DNA from: CAVQCJ01 sp963711005
GTDB taxonomy: Bacteria; Actinomycetota; Actinomycetes; Prado026
Length of the DNA: 64,000 nucleotides
Assembly (NCBI GenBank): GCA_963711005.1
Contig: CAVQCJ010000006.1
Location: 62,001 to 126,000, forward strand
Direction of reading: 5' to 3'
Shown here: piece by piece, positions 1 through 8,456 of the stretch
How positions within the stretch are numbered: the stretch's first letter is position 1
Layout of the letters: each line of letters opens with the position of its first letter
Made by a program: the position numbers and the translations under genes
The notes under the pieces: model-generated
Database searches by the model: none
The model's input: only the letters and a program-made list of their open reading frames with translations
What the model was told of the DNA's origin: nothing

Positions 1-1345
1 CCTCGGTGTCGATGCTGGCGTTGACCTGGGGATAGGTCTTCAGCGCGTCGACCGCGGCCTTGGCGAAGAACGGCAGGAACGAGAGCCGGACGCCCTCGCG
101 CGCCTCGAACTCGGACTTCGCCCTCGCCCGCAGCCCGGCGATCCGGGTGACGTCGACCTCGACGACCGTCGTCAGCTGCGCCGAGACCTGCAAGGACTCC
201 ACCATCCGCTGCGCGATCACCTTGCGCAGCCGGGACAGCGGCTCGGTCCGGCCGCGAACAGCGGCCGCGGCCGGGGCGGTGGACGGGGTGGCCGCTACCG
301 CCGGCGCGTTGGCAGCCGCGGACGGTGCCGACGCTGCCGCTGCGGCCGCCCGGGTGGCGGCTTCGGCCCGCTGCCGCTCCGCGGCTTCGAGCACGTCCTG
401 CTTGCGGATCCGGCCGCCGACCCCGGTGCCGGTGAGCGAGGCCAGGTCGACGCCGTGCTCGGCCGCGAGCTTGCGCACCAGTGGCGTCACGTACGTCTCC
501 TCGCCCCCGCCGGTCCGGGTGGCTGAGGCGGCCGGCGCGGCGGACGGTGCGGGGGCCGCAGCGGTCGGAGCCGGGGGAGCCGGAGCCGGAGTCGGGAGGG
601 TGGCTGCCGCTGCGGCTGCGCGAGGCGCCGCGGCCGGTGCGGGCTTGGTCGCCGCGGACGCGGTAGCCGTGCCGGACCCGCCGGCAGCGCCGATCACGCC
701 CAGGGTGGTGCCCACGGGCACCGTGGCGTCCTCGGGCGCATCGATGGACAGCAGCACGCCGGCGACCGGGGCCGGGATTTCGGTGTCCACCTTGTCGGTC
801 GACACCTCCAGCAGCGGCTCGTCCAGGGCCACGGCGTCGCCCACGGCCTTGAGCCAGCGGGTCACCGTGCCCTCGGTGACGCTCTCGCCGAGCGCCGGAA
901 GCACGACCGCGGTGGTCGGCCCCGGCGACGGTGGCACCGGCGACGCCGGCGAAGCGGGTGCCGCGGCTGCAGCCGGCTCGGCCGGCGCCGGGTCGTCCGC
1001 GACGGGGTCGACCGCGGCCGGCGCTGCGGGTGCAGACGGCGGTGCGGGCGGGTCGGCCGGCGCCTCCTGCGGCGGAGCATCGGCACCGCTGTCGTCGCGG
1101 GCGTCGCCGGCGTCGCCGATCACCGCGAGCTCGGCGCCCACCGCGACCGTCTCGTCCTCGCGGGCGACGATGCGGACCAGGATCCCCGTCGCCGGGGCCG
1201 GGATCTCGGTGTCCACCTTGTCCGTCGACACCTCGACCAGCGGTTCGTCCACCTGGACCGTCTCACCCTCCTGCTTGAGCCAGCGGGTGACCGTGCCCTC
1301 GGTGACACTCTCGCCCAGGGCGGGCATCGTGACGGAGACCGTCAT
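1..1345 (-). CDS. sucB: Dihydrolipoamide succinyltransferase (E2 of 2-oxoglutarate dehydrogenase), 3' end outside window
   Basis: E2 acyltransferase that passes the succinyl group from a lipoyl arm to CoA in the TCA cycle. About 448 residues are visible. There are two lipoyl domains, each with the motif TDKVDTEIPAP (first lipoyl lysine K43), separated by an Ala/Pro linker. An E3-binding domain follows (TPLVRKLAAEHGVDL), then the start of the catalytic acyltransferase domain (LRKVIAQRMVESLQVSAQ). The catalytic His motif would lie beyond the left edge. ATG at 1345 begins MTVSVTMPALGES. It lies just downstream of lpd on the same strand, as expected for E2 and E3 of one complex. Two lipoyl domains are common for actinobacterial SucB. 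A branched-chain or pyruvate E2 cannot be fully excluded. Confidence 0.88.
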   Translation of the reverse strand, partial: MTVSVTMPALGESVTEGTVTRWLKQEGETVQVDEPLVEVSTDKVDTEIPAPATGILVRIVAREDETVAVGAELAVIGDAGDARDDSGADAPPQEAPADPPAPPSAPAAPAAVDPVADDPAPAEPAAAAAPASPASPVPPSPGPTTAVVLPALGESVTEGTVTRWLKAVGDAVALDEPLLEVSTDKVDTEIPAPVAGVLLSIDAPEDATVPVGTTLGVIGAAGGSGTATASAATKPAPAAAPRAAAAAATLPTPAPAPPAPTAAAPAPSAAPAASATRTGGGEETYVTPLVRKLAAEHGVDLASLTGTGVGGRIRKQDVLEAAERQRAEAATRAAAAAASAPSAAANAPAVAATPSTAPAAAAVRGRTEPLSRLRKVIAQRMVESLQVSAQLTTVVEVDVTRIAGLRARAKSEFEAREGVRLSFLPFFAKAAVDALKTYPQVNASIDTE

Positions 1346-1366
1346 GCGTGTCGACTCCTCGCTTCG

Positions 1367-2755
1367 TCAGCCGTGGGTGTGCAGCGGCTTGCCGGCGAGC
1401 GCGAGATGCGCCTCGCCGACCGCCTCGGACTGGGTCGGGTGCGGGTGGATCAGCGAGGCGACGTCGTCGGCGTAGGCCTCCCAGTTGTAGATGAGCTGGG
1501 CCTCGGCGAGCAGCTCGCCGACGCGGGCTCCGACCATGTGCACACCGACCACCGGACCGTCCGCGACCGACACCAGCTTCACGGCGCCGGCGGTCTTGAG
1601 GATCTGGGACTTCCCGTTGCCGGCCAGGTCGTAGGTGAGCGCGCGCACCTTGTCGTCGCCGTACCGCTCCCGGGCGGCCGCCTCGGTGATGCCCACGGAG
1701 GCCACCTCGGGCTCGCAGTAGGCGATGCGCGGGACGCCGTCGTAGTCGATCGGGCGCGGGTTCAGCCCGCCGATGTGCTCGGCGACCAGGATCCCCTCGG
1801 CGAAGCCGACGTGTGCGAGCTGCAGCGTCGGGATCAGGTCGCCCACGGCGTACACGCCCGGCACCGAGGTACGGCAGAACTCGTCCACGGTCACGAAGCC
1901 GCGTTCGATCGCCACCCCGGCCTCGGCGTACCCGAGGCCGTCGGAGACCGGACCGCGGCCGACCGCCACCAGCAGCACGTCGGCGTCGAAGGCCTTGCCG
2001 CTCTCCAGCGAGACCCGCACGCCGGTCGCCGTGTGCTCCACCCCGCTGAAGCGCACCCCGAGCTCGAACGCGATGCCCCGCTTGCGGAACGCCCGCTCGA
2101 GCAGCTTCGAGCTGGACTCGTCCTCCAGCGGCACCAGGTGCGGCAGCGCCTCGACGACCGTGACCTCGGCGCCGAACGAGCGCCAGACGCTCGCGAACTC
2201 CACCCCGATCACGCCGCCGCCGAGGATCACCGCCGACCTGGGGACGTAGTCCATGGTCAGCGCCTGGTCGCTGGTGATCACCCGGGCGGCGTCGATCTCC
2301 AGACCGGGCAGCGTGCGGGCGTACGAGCCGGAGGCCAGCACCACGTGCCGCCCGGTGTAGTCGGTGTCGCCCACGCGGACGGTCGTGGCGGAGACCAACC
2401 GGCCCTCGCCCTCGACCACATTGATCCCGCGGCTCTTCACCAGACCCTGCAGACCCTTGTACAGCCGGCCCACCACCTGGTCCTTGTACGTGTTCACGCC
2501 GGTCATGTCGATGCCGTCGAAGGTGGCCCGGACCCCGAACTGCTCGGACTCACGGGCCGCGTCGGCTACCTCGGCCGCGTGCAGGAGCGCCTTGGTCGGG
2601 ATGCAGCCACGGTGCAGGCAGGTCCCGCCGACCTTGTCCCGCTCGACCAGCGCGACGCTCAGACCCAGCTCGGCGGCCCGCAGGGCGCATGCGTAGCCGC
2701 CGCTGCCGCCGCCGAGGACGACGATGTCGAAGGTGCCCTCGACGGTGTCCGGCAC
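1367..2755 (-). CDS. lpdA: Dihydrolipoyl dehydrogenase (E3)
   Basis: FAD-dependent E3 that reoxidises dihydrolipoamide with NAD+. The N-terminus carries the FAD dinucleotide motif (VLGGGSGGYACALRAAELG), then the redox-active disulfide in GGTCLHRGCIPTKALLH. A second Rossmann motif (ILGGGVIGVEFASV) binds NAD, and the C-terminal dimerisation domain has the catalytic His-Pro pair in HPHPTQSEA. About 462 residues, normal for the family. I chose GTG at 2755 (VPDTVEGTFDIVVLGGG) because GAGGAG lies about 7 nt upstream; an in-frame ATG at 2806 would add 17 unlikely residues. It is followed after 21 nt by sucB, so the two are probably cotranscribed. Confidence 0.95.
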   Translation of the reverse strand: MPDTVEGTFDIVVLGGGSGGYACALRAAELGLSVALVERDKVGGTCLHRGCIPTKALLHAAEVADAARESEQFGVRATFDGIDMTGVNTYKDQVVGRLYKGLQGLVKSRGINVVEGEGRLVSATTVRVGDTDYTGRHVVLASGSYARTLPGLEIDAARVITSDQALTMDYVPRSAVILGGGVIGVEFASVWRSFGAEVTVVEALPHLVPLEDESSSKLLERAFRKRGIAFELGVRFSGVEHTATGVRVSLESGKAFDADVLLVAVGRGPVSDGLGYAEAGVAIERGFVTVDEFCRTSVPGVYAVGDLIPTLQLAHVGFAEGILVAEHIGGLNPRPIDYDGVPRIAYCEPEVASVGITEAAARERYGDDKVRALTYDLAGNGKSQILKTAGAVKLVSVADGPVVGVHMVGARVGELLAEAQLIYNWEAYADDVASLIHPHPTQSEAVGEAHLALAGKPLHTHG

Positions 2756-2907
2756 GGTTGCTCCTCGGTCTCCCCGGCTGGCGCGGTCCAGCTGTGGCGT
2801 CATCATTTCACCCCGGCGGGATCACCGGCCAACCGCCGGTGGTTGCCAGGCTTCCCGCAGGTCGGGCCGCTACCGTTGGCCCAGCTCGACTTCGTCCGGG
2901 AGGTTCC

Positions 2908-3264
2908 GTGGGTGTGTTCGGCCGGCTGGGCCGTCGCCGCGACCGCCAGCGACCCGGGCTTCCCCGGCAGGCCGTCTCGGAGGACCGCAAGCACCTCGAG
3001 GAGTTCGTGCGGACCAGGACCGGCGTCGAGGCGTTCGTCGAGCCGCGCACCACAGTCACCGAGACGACGGTCGTCCTGGTCGCCACCTCGGGGGAGTGGA
3101 CCCGCCGCCGAGTGCCCTCGCCGAAGGTCGCGCACGACTGGGCGAACGCGCTGGGCGTCCCGTCGTACGACGCCGCGGTGGTCGGCTACCCGCAGCGGAT
3201 GCGGGACTGGACGGCTGCGAAGGCCGCCGAGCAGAAGCGCCGCGCCGCCGGCGGCGACGCCTGA
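2908..3264 (+). CDS. Conserved actinobacterial protein of unknown function
   Basis: 118-residue soluble protein starting at a GTG with GGGAGG about 5 nt upstream (MGVFGRLGRRRDRQRPG). The N-terminus is Arg-rich; the rest is a compact domain (EEFVRTRTGVEAFVEPRTT, VVLVATSGEWTRRRV, ANALGVPSYDAAVVGYP) with no recognisable catalytic motif, membrane segment or signal peptide. Similar small proteins sit between lpd and pepA in many actinomycetes and are often labelled oxidoreductase, a label I cannot support from sequence. It is divergent from lpd and convergent with pepA (7 nt gap). Confidence 0.75.
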   Translation: MGVFGRLGRRRDRQRPGLPRQAVSEDRKHLEEFVRTRTGVEAFVEPRTTVTETTVVLVATSGEWTRRRVPSPKVAHDWANALGVPSYDAAVVGYPQRMRDWTAAKAAEQKRRAAGGDA

Positions 3265-3271
3265 CGTCGGT

Positions 3272-4840
3272 TCAGAACCGGCCGGCGGCCAGGTCCTCGG
3301 CCAGCTGCACGAGCGTCCGCACCGTGAAGCCCGTCCCACCCTTGGGCGTGTACCCGTAGGGCGCGCCCTCGTGGTACGCCGGCCCGGCGATGTCGATGTG
3401 CGCCCACCGTCTTCCCGGCTCGACGAACTCGCGCAGGAAGACCCCGCCCGAGAGCATCCCACCCAGCCGCGCGTTGTCCACGTTGGCGATGTCGGCGACC
3501 TGTGAGTCCAGGCCGCGCCGGAGCTCCTCGGGCAACGGCATCGGCCACATCACCTCGCCGACGCGGTTGGCGGCGTCGAACACCGCGTCCCGGAGGGCGT
3601 CGTCGTTGGCCATGATCCCGGCGGTCCTGGCCCCGAGCGCGATCCGGGCCGCCCCGGTGAGCGTCGCCACGTCGATGATCGCGTCCGGGTCCTCGGCGGC
3701 CGCGGCCACCATCGCGTCGGCGAGCACGAGCCGGCCCTCGGCGTCGGTGTTCAGCACCTCGACCGTGCGGCCGCCGTATGTCGTCAGCACGTCGGACGGT
3801 CGCTGCGACCCGCCGCCGGGCATGTTCTCGGCCAGCGGGAGCCAGCCGGTGACGTTCACGACGGGCTTGAGGCGGGCGACCGCGACCATCGCCCCGAGCA
3901 CGGCCGCGGCGCCGCTCATGTCGCTCTTCATGGCCTCCATGCCGGCGGCCGGCTTGATCGACAGGCCGCCGCTGTCGAACGTGATGCCCTTTCCCACGAG
4001 CGCGAGATGGCCCGTGGCCTTCGGGTGGCGGTACGCGACCCGCACCAGCCGCGGCGGGTTCGCCGAGCCCTGCCCCACCCCGAGGATGCCGCCGTACCCG
4101 CCCTTGCGGAGGGCCTTCTCGTCGAGCACCGACACCGTCAGCCCGGCCTGGCCCCCCTCGCGCTGCGCGACGTCGGCGAAGGCGGCCGGGGTCATGGCGT
4201 TCGGCGGGGTGTTGACCAGGTCCCGCGCCAGCGTCATCGCGTCGCTGACCGCGCGGGCGTGCGCCAGCCCGGCGCGCGCGGCTCTGGCGTCGGCCGCCGG
4301 GCCGGTGGCGACGACGAAGGACCGGACCCCCGGCTTGCTCTGGTCGGCGCTGTGCCCGCGGAACCGGTGGAACGCGTACGCCCCCAGCGCCGCACCGGTC
4401 GCGACGGCCTCCACCCCGGCGGCGTCCGTGGCCGGCAGGCCGAGCACGACCCGGCCGCGGCCGGCCAGGCTCCGCGCGGCCGCACCCGCGGCCCGTCGCA
4501 GCGTCTCGGCGTCGTACGTGCGCTGCTGGTCGCCGAGCCCGGTGACGACCACGATCGCGGCCGCGACCCCGGGCGGGGCCGGGAGGCGCACCACCTCGTC
4601 GGGCGCACCGGTCACGCCGAGCGCCGCCAGAGTGCGTCCCAGCCCGCGCAGCGCACCCGAGGCGTCCGGCCCGACGACCACCGGCGGCCTGCCGCCGGAC
4701 ATGGCGCGGCCGGAACCCGCTCCCTTGGTGCCTTTGGTGCCCTTGGCTCCCTTGGACCCGGCCGCCCTGGCGACCCCGACCACGAGGGCGTCGCCCGGGA
4801 CGTCGCTGGGCAGGTCCGCGGAGAGCGTGAGCGTGGCCAA
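3272..4840 (-). CDS. pepA: Leucyl aminopeptidase (M17 family)
   Basis: Cytosolic di-metal aminopeptidase that removes N-terminal residues from peptides. 522 residues. The M17 signature NTDAEGRLVLADAM is present, and the C-terminal domain has the metal- and substrate-binding segments VGKGITFDSGGLSIKP and KSDMSGAAAVLGAM. The N-terminal macrodomain-like half is less conserved and holds a Lys-Gly-rich linker (residues about 29-42) encoded by a 9-nt microrepeat. The start is TTG at 4840 with AGGAG about 8 nt upstream. Divergent from gcvT. Confidence 0.93.
   Translation of the reverse strand: MATLTLSADLPSDVPGDALVVGVARAAGSKGAKGTKGTKGAGSGRAMSGGRPPVVVGPDASGALRGLGRTLAALGVTGAPDEVVRLPAPPGVAAAIVVVTGLGDQQRTYDAETLRRAAGAAARSLAGRGRVVLGLPATDAAGVEAVATGAALGAYAFHRFRGHSADQSKPGVRSFVVATGPAADARAARAGLAHARAVSDAMTLARDLVNTPPNAMTPAAFADVAQREGGQAGLTVSVLDEKALRKGGYGGILGVGQGSANPPRLVRVAYRHPKATGHLALVGKGITFDSGGLSIKPAAGMEAMKSDMSGAAAVLGAMVAVARLKPVVNVTGWLPLAENMPGGGSQRPSDVLTTYGGRTVEVLNTDAEGRLVLADAMVAAAAEDPDAIIDVATLTGAARIALGARTAGIMANDDALRDAVFDAANRVGEVMWPMPLPEELRRGLDSQVADIANVDNARLGGMLSGGVFLREFVEPGRRWAHIDIAGPAYHEGAPYGYTPKGGTGFTVRTLVQLAEDLAAGRF
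4723..4760 (-). repeat. 9-nt microrepeat coding for a Lys-Gly-rich linker in pepA
   Basis: Short imperfect repeats of a gcc/aag/ggc-type 9-mer encode KGAKGTKGTKGAG near the PepA N-terminus. The reading frame is kept, so it looks like replication-slippage expansion inside a flexible linker. Confidence 0.6.
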
Positions 4841-4919
4841 GGTTCCGGCTCCTGTCGGTGGTGGTCGTCGAGCTGTCGGGCGACGGCGGGTGGGGGGCAG
4901 TCTCTGCGGCCGACCCTAG

Positions 4920-4925
4920 TAGCGT
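4920..4925 (+). promoter_or_regulatory. -10 element for gcvT
   Basis: TAGCGT lies 7 nt upstream of the GTG chosen for gcvT, and there is no convincing ribosome-binding site. This is the geometry of a leaderless actinobacterial transcript. Confidence 0.5.
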
Positions 4926-4932
4926 GCCCGCC

Positions 4933-6072
4933 GTGACCGAGCCCGACCCGTCGCCGAGTGCGTCGGACGCCGCACTGCTCACCTCGCCGCTGCACGAACG
5001 GCACGTCGCCCTGGGCGCCAAGATGGCCGACTTCGGCGGCTGGGCGATGCCGATCGAGTACCCCGGCGGCGGGGTGCTGAAGGAGCACGCAGCCGTGCGC
5101 GAGGCGGTCGGGTTGTTCGACGTGTCGCACCTGGGCAAGGCGTCGGTCCGCGGGCCGGGAGCGGCCGCGTTCATCGACGCGTCGCTCACCAACGCGCTCA
5201 GCCGGATCGCTCCCGGACAGGCGCAGTACACCCTGTGCTGCGACGAGTCCGGCGGCGTCGTCGACGACCTGATCGCCTACCTCGTGTCGGACGAGGAGGT
5301 GTTCCTGGTGCCGAACGCCGCGAACACCGCCGAGGTGGTGCGCCGCCTCGCAGCTGCGGCGCCCCCGGGGGTCGAGGTGCAGGACCTGCACCGCTCCTTC
5401 GGCGTGCTCGCCGTTCAGGGCCCGCGGTCGGCCGAGCTGCTGGACCGGCTGGGCCTGCCGACCGGGCACCCGTACATGTCCTTCGAGACCGGCGAGCTCG
5501 ACGGCGCGTCAATGTCGGTGTGCCGCACCGGGTACACCGGTGAGCACGGCTACGAGCTGGTGCCGGGCTGGGACAGCACCGCCGCGGTGTGGGACCGCAT
5601 CCTTGCCGCGGGGGCCGACCTCGGTGTCCGCCCGTGCGGTCTCGGCGCGCGGGACACGTTGCGCACCGAGATGGGCTACCCGCTGCACGGCCAGGACCTG
5701 TCGCCGCTGATCTCGCCGGTGCAGGCCCGATCCGGGTGGGCGGTCGGCTGGGACAAGCCGGTGTTCTGGGGCCGGGAGGCGCTGCTGGCGGAACGGTCCG
5801 CCGGCGCTGCGCGCCTGCTGTGGGGGCTGCTAGCCCAGGACCGCGGCATCCCGCGCCCGCACATGCATGTCCGCTCCGGCGCTGGTGACCAGCGGGTGCT
5901 CGGCGAGGTGACCAGCGGCACGTTCTCGCCCACGTTGCGCCAGGGGATCGGGCTGGCCCTGCTGGACCACGCGGTAGTGGCCGGGGACGAGGTCGTGGTG
6001 GACGTCCGCGGCCGCCCGTCGACGATGCTGGTCGTCAGGCCGCCGTTCGTGCACCCGGACGGCCTTCGGTAG
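4933..6072 (+). CDS. gcvT: Glycine cleavage system T protein (aminomethyltransferase)
   Basis: Tetrahydrofolate-dependent aminomethyltransferase that takes the aminomethyl group from lipoylated GcvH. The protein is 379 residues from the chosen GTG (VTEPDPSPSASD). The N-terminal segment HVALGAKMADFGGWAMPIEY and the motif DVSHLGKASVRGPGA are characteristic, as are GYTGEHGYELV and GARDTLRTEMGYPLHGQDL in the folate-binding core. GcvP and GcvH are not in the window. The start was chosen from homology and from TAGCGT 7 nt upstream; in-frame starts further upstream at 4858 and 4924 are less likely. Confidence 0.92.
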   Translation: MTEPDPSPSASDAALLTSPLHERHVALGAKMADFGGWAMPIEYPGGGVLKEHAAVREAVGLFDVSHLGKASVRGPGAAAFIDASLTNALSRIAPGQAQYTLCCDESGGVVDDLIAYLVSDEEVFLVPNAANTAEVVRRLAAAAPPGVEVQDLHRSFGVLAVQGPRSAELLDRLGLPTGHPYMSFETGELDGASMSVCRTGYTGEHGYELVPGWDSTAAVWDRILAAGADLGVRPCGLGARDTLRTEMGYPLHGQDLSPLISPVQARSGWAVGWDKPVFWGREALLAERSAGAARLLWGLLAQDRGIPRPHMHVRSGAGDQRVLGEVTSGTFSPTLRQGIGLALLDHAVVAGDEVVVDVRGRPSTMLVVRPPFVHPDGLR

Positions 6073-6089
6073 GACCGGTTCGCGGCGAT

Positions 6090-6338
6090 TCAGGTCCGCT
6101 CGAGGACGACGACCAGGATCGTGCGCTCGACGCCGGCCGGTGCTCGGCGAAGAACGGGTGCGCCGCGCTGATCGTGGCGAACAGAGCCGCGGTCGCGCCC
6201 GGGCGGCGTCGTCCGCGGCTCGCCGCTGCGCCGCCCCGTGGTGGTGAGAAGCAGCAGACCACGAGCGTCGGGTGCCCCGTGACCGGCCCGGAGCTGCTCG
6301 ATCGACCGCCGGTTGTGCGCATGCATGTCGTCGGGCAA
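6090..6338 (-). pseudogene. Decayed deazaflavin(F420)-dependent nitroreductase-like gene
   Basis: Remnant of the DDN/F420-dependent oxidoreductase family. Read from 6338 it gives the family N-terminus (RSIEQLRAGHG, then LLLLTTTGRRSGEPRTTP). The family's cofactor-binding middle part, roughly 50-60 residues, is missing. A second frame then supplies ATISAAHPFFAEHRP, and the first frame resumes with RTILVVVLERT and a stop. So the gene has an internal deletion plus two compensating shifts. About 82 residues remain, against about 130-150 for an intact member. It lies 17 nt beyond the convergent gcvT stop. Confidence 0.7.
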
Positions 6339-6353
6339 CGCCAGGGGCCGACG

Positions 6354-7025
6354 CTAGCGCGGCACCGCCTCGTACGGCACGAGCGAGCGGTGCGGACCCC
6401 CGAAGCGCAGGTACAGCGCGATCACCCCCGCAGTCACGGCCGCCCAGGCGCACCACAGCGAGGCGAAGCCGTCGATGGTCAGCCGGGCCAGCACGGCGAC
6501 GGCCATCAGGTTCACGACGCCGAACGCCGCGAGCCCGGCGTAGCCGGACAGCAGCAGCGACCCGCAGGTGGCGGCGACGTAGGCGATGACGATCGGGTAA
6601 CCGGCGTGCAGCCCGATGCCGTACCCGACGTGGTAGTCCCCGAGCCGGGCGGTCACCGGGCCTACCAGCATCCCGGTCAGCAGCACAGCGGAGACCACGG
6701 CGCCCAGCGCGACGAAGCCAGCCATCAGCGACCTCCGTCGCCCCGTCGGCTCGAGTGCGAGCACGGCGACCGGGACGTACACCGGGAGCACGACGAACGC
6801 GAACAGGAGGTACGCCCAGACGGCCACCTCGCCCACGGTGGCGCTCACGTGCCCCTGCAGGCCCCACCAGACGAAGGCCTCGTCCACCTGGTGCGCCGCA
6901 AGCAGCAGGGGGAGCGCGGCGAACGCCAGATGGCCTCGGCGCCGGTGCACGTGGCGCAGGGCGTCGATCCCGATCGCGGCCAGGACGACGCCGCCGACCA
7001 AGTCGCCCTGAGGGGAGAAGCACAC
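6354..7025 (-). CDS. Multi-pass membrane protein, DUF6629-like
   Basis: 223-residue integral membrane protein with about seven predicted hydrophobic segments. It starts at a GTG reading MCFSPQGDLVGGVVLAAIG. The Met-Cys-Phe-Ser start followed by a long hydrophobic stretch, and the conserved His/Glu pair in LLLAAHQVDEAFVWWG, match the actinobacterial family I know as DUF6629; function unknown. TACGTT lies 6 nt upstream of the start, suggesting a leaderless transcript. Divergent from the arginase-like gene. Confidence 0.65.
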   Translation of the reverse strand: MCFSPQGDLVGGVVLAAIGIDALRHVHRRRGHLAFAALPLLLAAHQVDEAFVWWGLQGHVSATVGEVAVWAYLLFAFVVLPVYVPVAVLALEPTGRRRSLMAGFVALGAVVSAVLLTGMLVGPVTARLGDYHVGYGIGLHAGYPIVIAYVAATCGSLLLSGYAGLAAFGVVNLMAVAVLARLTIDGFASLWCAWAAVTAGVIALYLRFGGPHRSLVPYEAVPR

Positions 7026-7031
7026 CCCTGG

Positions 7032-7037
7032 AACGTA
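7032..7037 (-). promoter_or_regulatory. -10 element for the DUF6629-like gene
   Basis: TACGTT on the minus strand ends 6 nt before the GTG start. No ribosome-binding site is present in the gap. Confidence 0.45.
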
Positions 7038-7116
7038 GCCCTGGCACCTTGCGGAGCCCGTTGCGCGCCGACGGACGCCGATGATCTGCTGGGGCCCTTC
7101 CCTCGGGAGGTGGGTG

Positions 7117-8025
7117 ATGGGCGGTCCAGGGCTGACGGTGCTCGGGGTCCCGACGAGCGCGGGTGCGCACCATGCCGGGCAGGAGCTGGCTCCCGCTGCG
7201 ATGCGCGCGGCCGGTCTCGTCGAGCGGCTGCGCGCGGGCGGCCTGGACGTGCAGGACGGCGGCGACCTCGCCGGCGAGGTGTTCACCGTCGACGACGTCG
7301 GGTCGACGCACCGCAACCTCGATGCGGTTATGCGGGTGGCCCGGCTGGTGGCCGACGCGACGGCGGAGGTCCTGCTGTCCGGGCGGGTGCCGATGCTGCT
7401 GGGCGGGGACTGCACGATCACGTTGGGCGTGCTGGCCGGTACGCAGCGGGTGCACCCCGACGCAGGCCTCGCGTACTTCGACGGCGACGCCGACCTGTCC
7501 ACCCCCGCGCGGACGCGTGGCGGGGTGATGGACGCGATGGGCATCGCGCACCTGCTCGGGATCGCCGACAGCGACCTCGCCCGGCTGGACCGGCCGGCGC
7601 CGATGCTCACCGACGAACGGCTGGTCATGCTCGGGTACGACCCGGGTGACCCGGACGCGTTCGACGGCGAGGTGCTCGCGTCCCGGCCCGGTCTCGTGCA
7701 CCACTCCTACCGCGAGCTGCTGGTCGCCCCGGAGAAGCTCGCGCACGAGACGGTCGGCGCGCTGGAGGCCACCGCCTCGCGGATCGTCGTGCACTTCGAC
7801 GTCGACGCCGTCGACAGCAACGACCTGCCGCTCGGCAACTTCCCGCACTACGGCACCGGCGTCCCGCTGGACACCGCCGGGTCCGTGCTGGAGATCCTCT
7901 GCTCCACGTCCCGGTTGGCGGCCGTCGTGCTCACCGAGGTGAACCCGAGCCACGACCCGTCCGGCCGGTCCGTCGGCCGCTATGTCGAGACCGTGGCCGG
8001 CGCCGTCGTCGGTGCTCTCGGCTGA
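7117..8025 (+). CDS. Arginase/agmatinase-superfamily protein with altered metal ligands
   Basis: 302-residue ureohydrolase-fold protein. The three landmarks are recognisable: LLGGDCTITLGVLAG in place of GGDHS, AYFDGDADLSTP in place of DAHxD, and VVHFDVDAVDSNDLPLG in place of SxDxDxxDP. Both histidines that bind manganese in true arginases are replaced (His to Cys, His to Asp) while the aspartates remain. Substrate and activity are therefore unknown; it may use another metal or be catalytically dead. The ATG at 7117 has GGGAGG about 6 nt upstream. The other genes around it show no arginine or polyamine pathway. Confidence 0.8.
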   Translation: MGGPGLTVLGVPTSAGAHHAGQELAPAAMRAAGLVERLRAGGLDVQDGGDLAGEVFTVDDVGSTHRNLDAVMRVARLVADATAEVLLSGRVPMLLGGDCTITLGVLAGTQRVHPDAGLAYFDGDADLSTPARTRGGVMDAMGIAHLLGIADSDLARLDRPAPMLTDERLVMLGYDPGDPDAFDGEVLASRPGLVHHSYRELLVAPEKLAHETVGALEATASRIVVHFDVDAVDSNDLPLGNFPHYGTGVPLDTAGSVLEILCSTSRLAAVVLTEVNPSHDPSGRSVGRYVETVAGAVVGALG

Positions 8026-8028
8026 ACG

Positions 8029-8053
8029 GCCCGCTCGTCAGGACGAGGCGGGC
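8029..8053. terminator. Convergent hairpin between arginase-like and VOC genes
   Basis: gcccgc-tcgtc pairs with gacga-g-gcgggc: 11 bp with one bulged base and a 2-3 nt loop. It spans the two convergent stop codons, so it could end transcription from both sides. No U-tract. Confidence 0.5.
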
Positions 8054-8442
8054 TGCTCCTGCACGGCCCAGCTGTTGCCGTCCGGGTCGTCGAAGAAGCA
8101 GAAGGTGTTCCAGGGCCCGCCGTGCCCGTCCTCCCAGCCGTTCTCGCCCATGAACCGCAGCGGCGTCACGTCCACGCCGCCGGCGACGAGCTGGGCCCGC
8201 GCCGCCTCGATGTCGGTGACCACCAGCTGGAGCCCTTTCAGGGAGCCGGGCGGGGAGTCGACCAGGCCCTGGCCGATCGTCACCGAGCAGGCCGAACCCG
8301 GCGGGGTCAGCTGGACGACCCGCATCGTGTCGCTGATCCGGCGGTCGACGTCGACGACGAACCCGACCTGCTCGCTGTAGAACGCCTTCGACCGGTCGAC
8401 GTCGGACACCGGTACGACCACCACTTCGAGCTTCCAGTCCAT
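8038..8442 (-). CDS. VOC (glyoxalase/bleomycin-resistance) superfamily protein
   Basis: 134 residues forming two beta-alpha-beta-beta-beta modules. The first begins LEVVVVPVSDVDRSKAFYSE and the second begins LKGLQLVVTDIEAARAQL, ending in NTFCFFDDPDGNSWAVQE. The terminal Glu in DDPDGNSWAVQE is the usual metal-ligand position. The ATG at 8442 has GAGGGAG about 7 nt upstream. Substrate unknown. It follows the methyltransferase gene by 14 nt and is probably cotranscribed with it. Confidence 0.85.
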   Translation of the reverse strand: MDWKLEVVVVPVSDVDRSKAFYSEQVGFVVDVDRRISDTMRVVQLTPPGSACSVTIGQGLVDSPPGSLKGLQLVVTDIEAARAQLVAGGVDVTPLRFMGENGWEDGHGGPWNTFCFFDDPDGNSWAVQEQPASS

Positions 8443-8456
8443 GCGGTGCTCCCTCG

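Noticed and set aside
60..1475. Long Ala-rich open frame on the plus strand
   Set aside because: It mirrors sucB, whose lipoyl and E3-binding domains are clear on the minus strand. High GC leaves few stops in shadow frames.
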